Source: an uncultured Campylobacter sp. (GTDB lineage Bacteria; Campylobacterota; Campylobacteria; Campylobacterales; Campylobacteraceae). Taken from it: a stretch of 47,227 bases of DNA. Within the stretch, counting starts at the first letter, position 1; each line of letters starts with the position of its first letter. The stretch covers positions 1 through 47,227 of the forward strand of contig NZ_CALJPC010000014.1 in NCBI RefSeq assembly GCF_937981295.1, given 5' to 3'. Below the pieces are notes generated by a model. The model was not told the origin of the DNA. It made no database searches and saw nothing but the letters and a program-made list of their open reading frames with translations. This document shows positions 17,833 through 27,376 of this stretch, piece by piece. The translations under genes and the position numbers were made by a program.

Positions 17833-18996
17833 GTGCAACATATCATTAAGAAAATTTTATCAAGCGAAAGTAGCGCCGGCGTTATATTACTTCTATCCGC
17901 GGTTTTTGCGATCATAGCTCAAAATGTGGACTTTTTATCTAAATACTATGAGGCATTTTTACATCTAAGCTTCACCATAGGTGTGGGTTCTGCGAAACTT
18001 GACGAATCGATGCATTTTTTGGTAAACGACGTGCTTATGGCGATATTTTTCTTTGCCATTGGACTTGAGCTCAAGCGCGAAAAAATAGAAGGACAGCTGC
18101 GCCATTTCTCACAAATTTTACTTCCTAGCTTCGCGGCTCTGGGCGGAGTAATGATGCCTGCGATCATATTTTCGATCATCAACTGGAGCGATGCCGTCGC
18201 GATGAAGGGCTGGGCGATCCCAACGGCGACCGACATAGCCTTTGCCGTGGGCGTGATGGCGCTTTTAGGCAAAAAAATCCCGGCTAGCCTTAAAATTTTC
18301 GTTTTGACGCTTGCCATAATGGACGATCTGTGCGCAATTTTAATCATCGCTTTGTTTTATTCCTCTACCATAAACGCAATCTATCTAGGCGGCGCGGCTG
18401 CCTGTGTCGCAATAATGCTAGCGATGAGCAGACTTGGCGTTGATAAAAAGCTTCCGTTTATCATCGTGGCCGTTGTGCTGTGGGTGATGGTCCTAAACTC
18501 TGGCATACATGCGACCATCGCGGGAGTGCTTGCGGGTTTTTGTATCCCGCTTAAAACCCGCTCGGGCTCTATGCTAAAGGATATGGAGCACGGACTAGCC
18601 TACCCCGTAAATTTCTTCATCTTGCCGATCTTTGCCTTTACAAACGCAGGCGTTTCGCTAGCAGGCATCAGTCCTAGCTTCCTTTTCGGTCCGGTGCCGA
18701 TGGGCATCATGCTTGGACTATTTTTCGGTAAACAGATCGGAATTTTTGCCTTTAGCTGGATCCTAATCAAAGCCAAAATCGCCTACATGCCTGAAAATGC
18801 AGGCTGGCCGCAGCTTTACGCAGTAGCAATCATCTGTGGTATCGGCTTTACGATGGCGCTTTTCGTCGATGGCCTAGCATATGGTGGCAGCGATATGTAT
18901 CATTACACGGACAAGCTCGCGGTATTTTTAGGCTCGATAATTTCCGGAGTAGTGGGATTTTTCGTCGCAAAAGCAGTCGCGGTAAAACAAAGCTAA
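17833..18996 (+). CDS. nhaA: Na+/H+ antiporter NhaA
   Basis: This 387-residue, roughly 12-helix antiporter expels sodium in exchange for protons and is pH-regulated in E. coli. The paired transport aspartates are seen in LAIMDDLCAI, and the family block GWAIPTATDIAFAVGV is present. The start is GTG 17833, placed five bases after AAGGA; the ATG two bases earlier is in another frame. The gene stands alone and meets the minus-strand hydrolase operon tail to tail. Confidence 0.95.
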   Translation: MQHIIKKILSSESSAGVILLLSAVFAIIAQNVDFLSKYYEAFLHLSFTIGVGSAKLDESMHFLVNDVLMAIFFFAIGLELKREKIEGQLRHFSQILLPSFAALGGVMMPAIIFSIINWSDAVAMKGWAIPTATDIAFAVGVMALLGKKIPASLKIFVLTLAIMDDLCAILIIALFYSSTINAIYLGGAAACVAIMLAMSRLGVDKKLPFIIVAVVLWVMVLNSGIHATIAGVLAGFCIPLKTRSGSMLKDMEHGLAYPVNFFILPIFAFTNAGVSLAGISPSFLFGPVPMGIMLGLFFGKQIGIFAFSWILIKAKIAYMPENAGWPQLYAVAIICGIGFTMALFVDGLAYGGSDMYHYTDKLAVFLGSIISGVVGFFVAKAVAVKQS

Positions 18997-19127
18997 ATTC
19001 CATAAAAAGATTAAAATTTTAAAATTTTACGAGCAACACAAAATTTCAAAATTCTAAGAGCGGCTCTAAATTTTAAATTTATACTCTATAAAATTTAACT
19101 TAAAATTCTGTCTGATCCAAGCGCAGC

Positions 19128-19655
19128 TTAAATTACCAAAATACCCGCATTTTGCATTAAGCTTAGCGCACATTCGTCGTAGTAGCCGCGCTCATGGTTC
19201 GGCGCATCGTAGGTAGCTACCGCACCTCGCGGAACGATGACGTCCTTATCCTCGCCAGTTTCGTTGAGATAGGTGCGCAGGCTAAGCGCAAACTGCATCA
19301 CGCAGATATCGGTGCAACAGCCCGTAATCACAAAGCGATCGAAGCCGTCCAGAATTTTTTTATCCAAATTATGAAAGCCGTTCGTACTGCGCTTAAAAGT
19401 GACGTTTTGCTCACCTACGTAGGGCGCAAGCTCCTCGATCACCTCCGCTTCGGGCGAGCCAACTAGACAGTGGATCGGGTAGCGCTTCATCTCCAAATCC
19501 CGCTCGGCGTGAGCATCGCAGATGAAATGCACGTTTTTCGCCGCCTCAATCTGTTTAAGCACCGCAGGAGCGATCTTTGCTATGCTAGGATCGGCCATCG
19601 CGCCGAATTTTACGAAGCCGTTTAGCATATCGATCACAAATACCAAAGTTTTCAT
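19128..19655 (-). CDS. Isochorismatase-like cysteine hydrolase (nicotinamidase type)
   Basis: I use ATG 19655 (MKTLVFVIDM), five bases after GGAG, rather than the TTG just before. The 175 residues carry the catalytic triad: Asp9 (VIDM), Lys88 (TFKRST) and Cys118 in TDICV. Asp47 and His49 (CDAHAE) sit where PncA binds metal. The family hydrolyses nicotinamide or related amides; its length and YPIHC-VGSPEAE wording resemble PncA-like enzymes, but I cannot assign the substrate. The ATG overlaps the stop of the nitrilase gene by one base, so the two are coupled. Confidence 0.85.
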   Translation of the reverse strand: MKTLVFVIDMLNGFVKFGAMADPSIAKIAPAVLKQIEAAKNVHFICDAHAERDLEMKRYPIHCLVGSPEAEVIEELAPYVGEQNVTFKRSTNGFHNLDKKILDGFDRFVITGCCTDICVMQFALSLRTYLNETGEDKDVIVPRGAVATYDAPNHERGYYDECALSLMQNAGILVI

Positions 19656-20461
19656 CAAAACTCCTTATAAATTTCAGGTTTCATATCTTTTAAAAGATCC
19701 ATTTTAGCGCGAAATTTTAAAATTTCATCTAAATCCGCTCGAGCGATCTTCACGGCCTCTTTTTTGCCTAAGCGCGCGACGATCTCGCCTCCCGGACCGA
19801 TCAGCATGGAATTTCCGCCGAAACTCTCGCCCTGCCCCGTATCGCCGCAGCCGTTTACCGCGCAGATAAAAATTTGATTTTCGATCGCGCGGGCTTTCGC
19901 AAGCGTGATAAAATGCTCTATGCGGCTTTGTGCAAACTGTGCGATTACAAAAACCACTTGCGCGCCGCGAAGCGCCAAGGCGCGAAAAATTTCGCAAAAG
20001 CGCAGATCATAGCAGATCGCGACGCCGATTTTGACCGCGCGATTTTGAAATTTTATCTCGCAAATGCCTAGCTTATCGCCGCCGCTTACGATCTCGTTTT
20101 CTCGAACGGGTGAGAAAGCGTGGATCTTGTCGTAGCGTAAAATTTCGGCTCCGTTTTGATATACGAAAGTAGAATTGTAAATTTTATTTCGCTCGGAGCT
20201 TATCGATCCGCCGATTAAAACAGCGCCGCTTTTTTGCGAAATTTCGCTTAAAAATTTTTTCGTATAAGCAGCGTTCGTATCGGCAAGCTCTTTAAATTTA
20301 GCCGTATTAAAGCCCGTGTTAAATGCCTCGGGCAGCACCACTACGTCCGCGCCGCGTTTTAACGCGCGATCTATCAGCTCGCGCGCATGAACAAAATTTT
20401 GCTCACAATCTGCAAAATTTTGAGCTACTTTCACATCCATTTGCAAAATAGCGATTTTCAC
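19655..20461 (-). CDS. Nitrilase-superfamily carbon-nitrogen hydrolase
   Basis: The 268-residue cytosolic hydrolase has the Glu-Lys-Cys triad visible: Glu45 (LPEAFNTGF), Lys112 (YDKIHAF) and Cys150 (AICYDLRF). Its size and motif wording fit the Nit/omega-amidase branch, which removes ammonia from omega-amides or deaminated glutathione. The exact substrate is not readable. It begins eight bases after ruvC and is translationally coupled to the following amidase-like gene. Two amide hydrolases together suggest salvage of an amide compound. Confidence 0.85.
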   Translation of the reverse strand: MKIAILQMDVKVAQNFADCEQNFVHARELIDRALKRGADVVVLPEAFNTGFNTAKFKELADTNAAYTKKFLSEISQKSGAVLIGGSISSERNKIYNSTFVYQNGAEILRYDKIHAFSPVRENEIVSGGDKLGICEIKFQNRAVKIGVAICYDLRFCEIFRALALRGAQVVFVIAQFAQSRIEHFITLAKARAIENQIFICAVNGCGDTGQGESFGGNSMLIGPGGEIVARLGKKEAVKIARADLDEILKFRAKMDLLKDMKPEIYKEF

Positions 20462-20469
20462 AAAACCTC

Positions 20470-20949
20470 CTATTTAGGCGCTAAGCGCATAACATTTGCA
20501 TGCGTAAGCGCAATAGCTATGGCATCGGTGATGTCAAGCGGCTTAATCTCCTTATTAATCCCCAAAATTCGCTTAACCATAAACGCAACCTGTTCCTTTG
20601 CAGCCTTTGCCTTGCCCGTGACAGATTTTTTTACCTGAAGCGGCGTATATTCGACAAAATTCCCAAAAATTTGTAAAATTTTAAGAGCCAGCGCGCCGCG
20701 AAACTGAGCAAGCTTTAAAACAGACTGCGGATTATAGGCATAAAACATCGATTCTATCGCGACCTCATCGATCTTATGAGCGCTAAAAATTTGATCGATC
20801 GCCTCGCTCATCTGCGTCATTTGAAATTGCACATTTTCGGCCTTCATTTTCACAAGTCCCGCCTCTATAAGAGTAATTTTATTCACATCTTTTTCCAAAA
20901 TCGCATAGCCTAAATTTCTAGTTCCCGGATCAATTCCTAAAATTTTCAT
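20470..20949 (-). CDS. ruvC: Crossover junction endodeoxyribonuclease RuvC
   Basis: RuvC resolves Holliday junctions with RuvAB. ATG 20949 is preferred over GTG 20955 because AAAGGTGG lies at the right distance. The 159 residues show the RNase H-like catalytic acids: Asp7 in LGIDPGTRNLGY, Glu in AIESMFY, and two Asp in the C-terminal LDITDAIAIALTH block. It heads the minus-strand run ruvC-nitrilase-amidase and diverges from dnaA, so its promoter overlaps the DnaA-box cluster. Confidence 0.95.
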   Translation of the reverse strand: MKILGIDPGTRNLGYAILEKDVNKITLIEAGLVKMKAENVQFQMTQMSEAIDQIFSAHKIDEVAIESMFYAYNPQSVLKLAQFRGALALKILQIFGNFVEYTPLQVKKSVTGKAKAAKEQVAFMVKRILGINKEIKPLDITDAIAIALTHANVMRLAPK

Positions 20950-20957
20950 AGCCACCT

Positions 20958-21020
20958 TTCACACTTATTCACGGCTTAATCACCGGTGAATAAACTGAAA
21001 TTTACCGCAAATTTAGTGAA
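20958..21020. promoter_or_regulatory. DnaA-box cluster upstream of dnaA (left half of a possible bipartite origin)
   Basis: TTCAC-core boxes are at 20958-20962 (+), 20965-20972 (TTATTCAC, +), 20986-20993 (GTGAATAA, -) and 21016-21020 (GTGAA, -). The second and third are mirror images 13 bases apart. H. pylori and relatives use boxes with this core. A TAAAAT -10 candidate for dnaA follows at 21028-21033, so the boxes could also regulate dnaA and ruvC. Confidence 0.6.
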
Positions 21021-21059
21021 ATTTAGCTAAAATAGCGACTTAATTTATAAGGGAATTTA

Positions 21060-22388
21060 ATGGCGACGTCACAAGCACAAGAAATTTTATCAAACCTAGA
21101 GAAGGAAATTTTGCCTACCGAATACTCTAGATATATCAAAAATTTGAAATTTAACGATAAAAACTCGACACCGGAATTTTTCATCTACAACGCAACTAAC
21201 GAGTTTATCGCTAAATACGCTCAGACAAAATACGGCACTAAAATAAAAGAGCTTATCAAAAAACAGTTCGGACTTAATGACGTGATCGTCAAAATCACCT
21301 CAAAGGCTAAAATTTCGCCGAAAGAAAAGGTAAAAATCATCTCCGAAAAGCCTAAGAGCACAATTTTAAGTGAAAATTATAATTTTGAAAATTTTATCAT
21401 CGGCGATTCAAATAAATTTGCTTTTGAGTGCTCAATTACCGTCGCAAAAGAGCCTGGAATCCGCTTTAATCCGCTTTTTATCTACGGACCTAGCGGGCTA
21501 GGAAAAACTCACCTGCTTCAATCGATCGGAAATTACTGCATCAAAAAGGGAAAGACCGTCATTTGCGTCACTAGCGAGCAGTTTGCCAATGATTTCGTCT
21601 TTAATCTCAAAAACAACTCGATCGATAAATTTAAACAAAAATACCGCAACTGCGACGTTTTGCTCATCGACGACATTCAGTTTTTAATCGGACGCGATAA
21701 AGCCCAGGAGGAACTTTTTTATACGTTTAACGAGCTGAAAGACAAAAACTGCCAAATCGTCCTTACCAACGACCTACCACCAAAATTCCTAAAAGGCTTT
21801 GAAAGCCGCCTCACAACGCGATTTGAAAGCGGCATAATAGCAAACATTACCCCGCCAGATCTCGAAACTAAAATCGCCATTATCAATAAAAAGAGCGAAG
21901 AAAATCGCGTTAGAATTCCACACGACGTCGTAGAATATATCGCTGCAAATATGGGCGACAATATCCGCGAGATCGAGGGTGCAATCAACAAGCTAAACGC
22001 TTACTCGTCGATACTTCGCACAAAGATCACGCTGGAATTTACAAAAAGTACACTTCAAGATCAGATCCATCAAAAATATTCAAGCGTGAATCTCGAACAC
22101 GTCATCGAGGTGATCTCAAAAGAACTGAACGTAAAACCTAGTGAACTAAAGAGCAAAACGCGAGCTAAAAACGTCGTCGAAGCGCGTCAAATTTGCATAT
22201 ATCTAACCAAACAGTTAACTCAAAACTCAATGCCTAAAATCGCCGCATTTTTTAATCTAAAAGATCACAGCGCCATCAGCAAAAATATCAAAAAAATCAA
22301 CGAGCTCATACAAACCGACGAGATGTTAAAGATAAAAATCGAAGAGCTAAAAAACAAAATAACCAAAAAGGACAAGAATGAAATTTAA
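21060..22388 (+). CDS. dnaA: Chromosomal replication initiator DnaA
   Basis: The 442-residue initiator has domain I (about 1-90), a short linker, and an AAA+ domain with Walker A GPSGLGKTH, Walker B LLIDDIQF and a sensor/arginine region. C-terminal domain IV carries the DNA-binding signature (here LKDHSAISKNIKKI). The gene has an AAGGGA site eight bases before its ATG. TTCAC-core boxes flank it on both sides. It is the landmark for the chromosome origin, and its position next to dnaN and gyrB fits. Confidence 0.98.
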   Translation: MATSQAQEILSNLEKEILPTEYSRYIKNLKFNDKNSTPEFFIYNATNEFIAKYAQTKYGTKIKELIKKQFGLNDVIVKITSKAKISPKEKVKIISEKPKSTILSENYNFENFIIGDSNKFAFECSITVAKEPGIRFNPLFIYGPSGLGKTHLLQSIGNYCIKKGKTVICVTSEQFANDFVFNLKNNSIDKFKQKYRNCDVLLIDDIQFLIGRDKAQEELFYTFNELKDKNCQIVLTNDLPPKFLKGFESRLTTRFESGIIANITPPDLETKIAIINKKSEENRVRIPHDVVEYIAANMGDNIREIEGAINKLNAYSSILRTKITLEFTKSTLQDQIHQKYSSVNLEHVIEVISKELNVKPSELKSKTRAKNVVEARQICIYLTKQLTQNSMPKIAAFFNLKDHSAISKNIKKINELIQTDEMLKIKIEELKNKITKKDKNEI

Positions 22389-22544
22389 ACTTTATAAAAA
22401 TAAAGCAAAAAAGGTGAATGAAAGTGAATAAAACAAAGCTACTTACTCACTGGATAAACTACCTAAAGACAAGTTTTAGAATAAGTTTTTCACAAAAACC
22501 ACTTACCAACTACTACAACGATAAAAATTTAAAAGGATAAAAAT
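22381..22544 (+). promoter_or_regulatory. Probable oriC (right half): dnaA-dnaN spacer
   Basis: Boxes are GTGAATGA (22414-22421, -), GTGAATAA (22424-22431, -), a variant TTACTCAC (22443-22450, +) and TTTTCAC (22487-22493, +). An A/T-only-like stretch at 22381-22412 next to the first box is a likely unwinding element. Box type and place match origins described for Campylobacter and Helicobacter. No gene fits in the spacer. Exact extent is inference. Confidence 0.7.
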
Positions 22545-23624
22545 ATGAAAGTGTTAATCACTAAAAAACTTCTAGAAGAGATAGTTTCAAATACTAGCTC
22601 CTATCTTGATAAAAAAGATCTAAGCTCGATAACTTCGCATCTTTTAATGAGTGCAAAAAATGGAATTTTTAGTATAAAAGCTACCGATCACGAAATCGGT
22701 CTAAGCTATAATCTTCAAAACGTCTCAATAGAAACAGAGGGAGAAGCTACAGCAAATGGAGGCAAGCTCCTTAGCGTAATTAAAGGTCTAAGCGACGATA
22801 ACGTTACTTTAGAAACTGTCAACGGAGTGCTATTCGTAAAGCAAAAAAAATCCAAGTATAAACTTCCAATGTTTGAGACTAATGATTTTCCAAACTTTCC
22901 TACAATAGATGGTAAAAACAGCTTTGACGTAAACGCTGGAATTTTAGGCAGAAGCCTTAAAAAAATATATCCGTCGATAGACACCAACAATCCAAAATAT
23001 GAGCTTAATGGCGCTTTGATCGACGTAAAAGAGGGCTTTTTAAATTTAGTCGGAACCGATACGAAGCGACTTAGCGTTTATAAGCTGATCACTCAATCAA
23101 AAGCGGGCGAGCTAGATACTAAAATTTTGATTCCTAAAAAGGCGATAGGCGAAATTCAAAAGTTATTTTCGGATAAAATTAAAATTTACTACGACGAAAA
23201 CGTGCTACTAGCAGTGAGCGAGAATTTTGAATTTTTTACAAAGCTTATTAATGGCAAATTTCCAAACTACGAGCGCGTGATCCCAAGCGATACGGCGTAT
23301 AAAATTTTAATCCCACGCGATAAGATGGTAAGCGGCGTGCGAGCTATAAACGCGATGTGCGAGGAGATGAAGGTTACCATTAAAAAGGACGGAATGATTT
23401 TTGAGAGCATTAACGAAGATAATTCCGAGGCAAAAACCGAGATTGAAGCGGCGATCGAGATAAACGGCGAGATAGTTTTTGGCGTGAAAAACCGCTTTTT
23501 ACTTGATTTTTTAAGTAATATCGAGAGTGAAATTTTTGAGCTTGATTTTAACAGCTCCGATACGGCGTTCGTACTTAGCGCGGATGGCTTAAAAACGGTC
23601 GTCATGCCGATAAATAATATTTAA
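22545..23624 (+). CDS. dnaN: DNA polymerase III beta subunit (sliding clamp)
   Basis: The 359-residue ring protein tethers DNA polymerase III and many repair proteins to DNA. The sequence shows the three-fold clamp architecture in outline (for example TDHEIGLSYNL, GTDTKRLSVYK, FPNYERVIPSD) and ends in the VMPINNI-type tail that forms part of the binding pocket (usual form: MPMRL). AAAAGGAT precedes ATG. gyrB follows nine bases after its stop. Confidence 0.97.
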   Translation: MKVLITKKLLEEIVSNTSSYLDKKDLSSITSHLLMSAKNGIFSIKATDHEIGLSYNLQNVSIETEGEATANGGKLLSVIKGLSDDNVTLETVNGVLFVKQKKSKYKLPMFETNDFPNFPTIDGKNSFDVNAGILGRSLKKIYPSIDTNNPKYELNGALIDVKEGFLNLVGTDTKRLSVYKLITQSKAGELDTKILIPKKAIGEIQKLFSDKIKIYYDENVLLAVSENFEFFTKLINGKFPNYERVIPSDTAYKILIPRDKMVSGVRAINAMCEEMKVTIKKDGMIFESINEDNSEAKTEIEAAIEINGEIVFGVKNRFLLDFLSNIESEIFELDFNSSDTAFVLSADGLKTVVMPINNI

Positions 23625-23633
23625 AGGAAAATT

Positions 23634-25946
23634 ATGAAGCAAAATTACGGCGCTAGTAATATTAAAGTTTTAAAAGGTCTTGAGGCTGTTAGAAAGCGCC
23701 CCGGTATGTATATCGGAGACACCAATATCGGCGGACTTCATCATATGATTTATGAGGTCGTAGATAATTCGATTGATGAGGCGATGGCAGGGTACTGTGA
23801 CACGATTGATGTCGAGATCACTAGCGAAGGAAGCTGTATCGTTAGCGATAACGGTCGTGGAATCCCCGTCGATATACACCCGACTGAAAAAATTCCTGCT
23901 GCGACGGTGGTTCTTACGGTGCTCCACGCAGGCGGTAAATTTGACAAAGACACTTATAAAGTCTCCGGCGGTTTGCACGGCGTGGGCGTTAGCGTTGTAA
24001 ATGCGCTCTCAAAAAAGCTCGTTGCTACGATCAAACGTGACGGAAATATTTATAGACAAGAATTTGCCAAAGGAATTCCTACTACCGAGCTTGAAAAGAT
24101 AAAAACTACTAATCGCACGGGTACTACGATCGAGTTTTGGCCCGACGGCGAAATTTTTGAAATTTTAGAATTTGATGATGAAATTTTATCAAAAAGATTT
24201 CGCGAGCTAGCGTATCTAAATCCAAAAATTACGATAAATTTTAAAGATAATCGCACGGGCAGGGACGAGCACTTTCACTTCGAAGGCGGTTTGGAGAGCT
24301 TTGTAAACGATATGAATAAAGCGCCTGCCATATCCAAAGCTGTATCGTTTAGCGACGGCGCAGAAGATGTTATGGTGGATTTTGCGCTGATGTATAACGA
24401 AACATATAGCGAAAATTTACTGAGCTTCGTAAATAATATTAAAACTCCGGACGGCGGTACGCATGAGGCGGGCTTTAGAGCGGGTCTTACGCGCGCGATA
24501 ACAAATTATGTCGCGGCAAATGCGGCTGCGCGTGAAAAGGACACAAAGATCACCGGCGACGACGTTCGCGAGGGACTTATAGCGGTAATTAGTGTAAAGG
24601 TTCCCGAGCCGCAGTTTGAGGGACAGACGAAAGGCAAGTTGGGCTCCAGCTATGTTAAGCCGATCGTGCAAAAGATGGCATTTGAGGTGCTTAGCAAGTA
24701 TTTTGAAGAAAATCCGATTGAAGCGCGCGCCATTATGAATAAAGCTCTTTTAGCCGCGCGCGGTCGCGAAGCGGCGAAGAAAGCACGTGATCTAACGCGC
24801 AAAAAAGATAATATAAATTCCGTCGGCACCCTTCCCGGAAAGTTAGCTGATTGTCAGAGTAAGGATGCAAGCATCAGCGAAATTTATCTAGTCGAGGGCG
24901 ATAGTGCGGGCGGTTCGGCGAAGCAGGGAAGAGACCGCGTGTTTCAAGCGATCCTGCCGCTTAGAGGTAAAATTTTAAACGTAGAAAAGGCGCGGCTAGA
25001 TAGAATTTTGCAATCCGAAGAGATTAAAAATATGATCACGGCCTTTGGTTGCGGTATCGGCGAGGAATTTAACGAAGAGAAGCTTCGCTATCACAAAATC
25101 ATCATTATGACCGATGCGGATGTCGACGGCAGCCACATCCAGACGCTGCTTTTAACATTTTTCTTTAGATTTTTGCGCCCTATCGTGGAAAACGGCTATG
25201 TTTATCTGGCGCAACCGCCGCTTTTTAGATATAAAAAGGGTAAAAAAGAAATTTATCTAAAAGACGAAAAAGCGCTGAGTGAGTTTTTGATCGAAACCGG
25301 CATTGATATGGGCGAGTTTGAAGGTATCGGAAATGAGGATCTGATCGATTACCTAAAAATCGTTTCAAACTACCGCTCGCTTCTAAATGAGCTCAAAAAG
25401 CGCTTCAGCGTGCTTAGCGCGATCAGATTTTTGATAGAAAACGACGAAGCGCGTAGCCTTGGTTATGAAGAGCTATTTAAAATTTTAAAACCGCGTCTTG
25501 AGAGTGAAGGATTTAATATCTTAAATTCCTACGTAAATGATGAAGGGATTAGAATTTACGTCCAGACACCGAGCGGCCTAGAACAGCTCGTGATAGATGA
25601 GAATTTATTCGGCAATTATATCTTTGAAGAGGCGATTAAAATTTATTCAAAGATCAAAGATCGGGATGTAAATTTTGGCAAAGATTTTATTGAAATTTTA
25701 GACGAAATCGAAAAAAGCTCGAAAAAAGGCGCTTATATTCAGCGTTACAAAGGCCTTGGTGAGATGAATCCGGAGCAGCTTTGGGAAACCACTATGAGCC
25801 CTGAAAATAGAAGGCTTTTAAAAATCAGCATTGCAGACGCACAGAGTGCTAGCGATACCTTTAATCTTTTTATGGGTGATGAGGTCGAGCCGCGCCGAAA
25901 CTACATCCAAGATCATGCCAAAGATGTTAAACACTTGGATATATAA
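23634..25946 (+). CDS. gyrB: DNA gyrase subunit B
   Basis: The 770-residue ATPase subunit of gyrase introduces negative supercoils together with GyrA. Visible motifs are the GHKL ATP site (VVDNSIDEAMAG; NGRGIPVDIHP; GGLHGVGVSVVNALS), the Toprim domain (LVEGDSAGGSAKQGRDR; PLRGKILNVEKA; MTDADVDGSHIQ) and the tail ENRRLLKISI. The length is that of epsilonproteobacterial GyrB. The stop TAA overlaps the ATG of the next gene by one base (TAATG), tying gyrase expression to a membrane signalling-like protein. Confidence 0.98.
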   Translation: MKQNYGASNIKVLKGLEAVRKRPGMYIGDTNIGGLHHMIYEVVDNSIDEAMAGYCDTIDVEITSEGSCIVSDNGRGIPVDIHPTEKIPAATVVLTVLHAGGKFDKDTYKVSGGLHGVGVSVVNALSKKLVATIKRDGNIYRQEFAKGIPTTELEKIKTTNRTGTTIEFWPDGEIFEILEFDDEILSKRFRELAYLNPKITINFKDNRTGRDEHFHFEGGLESFVNDMNKAPAISKAVSFSDGAEDVMVDFALMYNETYSENLLSFVNNIKTPDGGTHEAGFRAGLTRAITNYVAANAAAREKDTKITGDDVREGLIAVISVKVPEPQFEGQTKGKLGSSYVKPIVQKMAFEVLSKYFEENPIEARAIMNKALLAARGREAAKKARDLTRKKDNINSVGTLPGKLADCQSKDASISEIYLVEGDSAGGSAKQGRDRVFQAILPLRGKILNVEKARLDRILQSEEIKNMITAFGCGIGEEFNEEKLRYHKIIIMTDADVDGSHIQTLLLTFFFRFLRPIVENGYVYLAQPPLFRYKKGKKEIYLKDEKALSEFLIETGIDMGEFEGIGNEDLIDYLKIVSNYRSLLNELKKRFSVLSAIRFLIENDEARSLGYEELFKILKPRLESEGFNILNSYVNDEGIRIYVQTPSGLEQLVIDENLFGNYIFEEAIKIYSKIKDRDVNFGKDFIEILDEIEKSSKKGAYIQRYKGLGEMNPEQLWETTMSPENRRLLKISIADAQSASDTFNLFMGDEVEPRRNYIQDHAKDVKHLDI

Positions 25947-27376
25947 TGTCTGTTCTATTTAGTGAGACCAAAGAGCGCGAAAATCGCTTCATAACGGCAC
26001 TTAAAATTTCGGTGCCGTTTACCTGCGTTTTGATTGTTTTTGGAATTATTTTGTTTCGAAACGGTGAGTTTAAATTTGACGACGTAATTTTATTTTTAAT
26101 ACTTTTAATCTGCTATGTTTATTATGTCATATATCAAATTTACTTTGGCTTTCAAAAGACGCTGATAGATCCCGTTACTCACGTGTTTGTGCGCGAGGAG
26201 ATCGAGAAAATTTTAAGTAATGATCTAGCTAAAAATCGTCAAATAAATATCGTTCTTTTGCGAATTAAAAATATCATCGACATAAACGATCGATACGGAT
26301 ATAAAAACGGCGATGAAATTTTATATGAGTATTGTAAGGAACTTTCAAATTTTATGGCGGAGCAGGGTTTTAAGGACCTTCCGATCGGGCGCTTTATAAA
26401 CGGCTACTTTGTATTCGGAGTGGAATCAAAAGCTACAAATTTAAGCCATATTTTGCGGATGTTTGAGCATAAAATTTCAAGTCAAACGATCAAAAATGTA
26501 GAGATTAAAAGCGAATTTACGATGCTTCCAAGTTCATATGATCGCAATCTGCATAATATCGTAAATGCGCTATTTTATAAGATCAATCACCTGAACGACG
26601 AAGAACACGGCGAGAAGGCTATTGACGTAGAGAAAGTATTAATAGACGTGTTTTCCGCCGACGTAATGGAAGCGATTGATAGCGAAAATTTCAGTTTTAA
26701 ATATCAGCGCGTCGCGGATAAAAACGGCGTAAAATCGCATATAAATTTGATCCCGAAGCTCGATCTAAGAAGCGGCGAAAAGATCACAAAAAGTAGAATT
26801 TTAGATATTTTGCTTCTAAATCATTACGATATTAAATATGATATTTCGATGATGAGACAAATTTCTAGAATCATCTATTTTAAAGATATTGACGCTAAAA
26901 TTTTCATCGAGATTATGCCTCAGACCCTGCGAAATAACGAGTTTCGCAATGAAATTTTAAAGCTCATCGATAATAATCTGATCGATCCAAAAAAGATTGT
27001 GTTTGAGTTTAACGAAAAGCTTATCTATTCGGAGATTAAGCGCTTTGATGAAATTTTAATTAAATTCCGCGAACTCGGTTTTAGCTTCGCGCTGTCGCAG
27101 TTCGGCGGCTCAAACGCGAGCTTTGAGTATTTAAAATTTCTAAACGTCGATTTTATCGTTTATGACATAGAATTTAATAAAAATTTAGACGATGAAAAGA
27201 TTAAAAATATATTTATAGGCATGAACGAAGCCTGCGCGAAATCGGGCGTCGAAACCGTAATGCGCTTCATCGACAAAGAGGAATTTCAAATGCAGCTTTA
27301 TAAAATGGGTATCGATTATATTCAAGGATTTTGCGTCGAAAAGCCGAACGATATATCGAATTTAAGGAGATCATAG
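25946..27376 (+). CDS. Membrane protein with degenerate GGDEF and EAL domains
   Basis: The 476-residue protein has two membrane helices (about 19-38 and 46-68), a GGDEF-like domain (about 75-235) and an EAL-like domain (about 245-470). The GGDEF motif is reduced to KNGDE. In the EAL domain the ExL motif is missing (LIPKLDL in its place) and the DDFG motif is SQFG, although FEFNE, GVETVMRF and IQGF landmarks remain. Neither synthesis nor breakdown of cyclic di-GMP is expected; a binding or protein-contact role is possible. It overlaps gyrB by one base, and its stop codon overlaps the GTG of queF, so it belongs to the gyrB-queF-HD transcript. Confidence 0.8.
   Translation: MSVLFSETKERENRFITALKISVPFTCVLIVFGIILFRNGEFKFDDVILFLILLICYVYYVIYQIYFGFQKTLIDPVTHVFVREEIEKILSNDLAKNRQINIVLLRIKNIIDINDRYGYKNGDEILYEYCKELSNFMAEQGFKDLPIGRFINGYFVFGVESKATNLSHILRMFEHKISSQTIKNVEIKSEFTMLPSSYDRNLHNIVNALFYKINHLNDEEHGEKAIDVEKVLIDVFSADVMEAIDSENFSFKYQRVADKNGVKSHINLIPKLDLRSGEKITKSRILDILLLNHYDIKYDISMMRQISRIIYFKDIDAKIFIEIMPQTLRNNEFRNEILKLIDNNLIDPKKIVFEFNEKLIYSEIKRFDEILIKFRELGFSFALSQFGGSNASFEYLKFLNVDFIVYDIEFNKNLDDEKIKNIFIGMNEACAKSGVETVMRFIDKEEFQMQLYKMGIDYIQGFCVEKPNDISNLRRS

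Noticed and set aside
18998..19127. Terminator between nhaA and the cysteine hydrolase gene
   Set aside because: Only AT-rich words and a small AGAGC/GCTCT stem are seen, not enough for a terminator call, although some transcript end must lie here.
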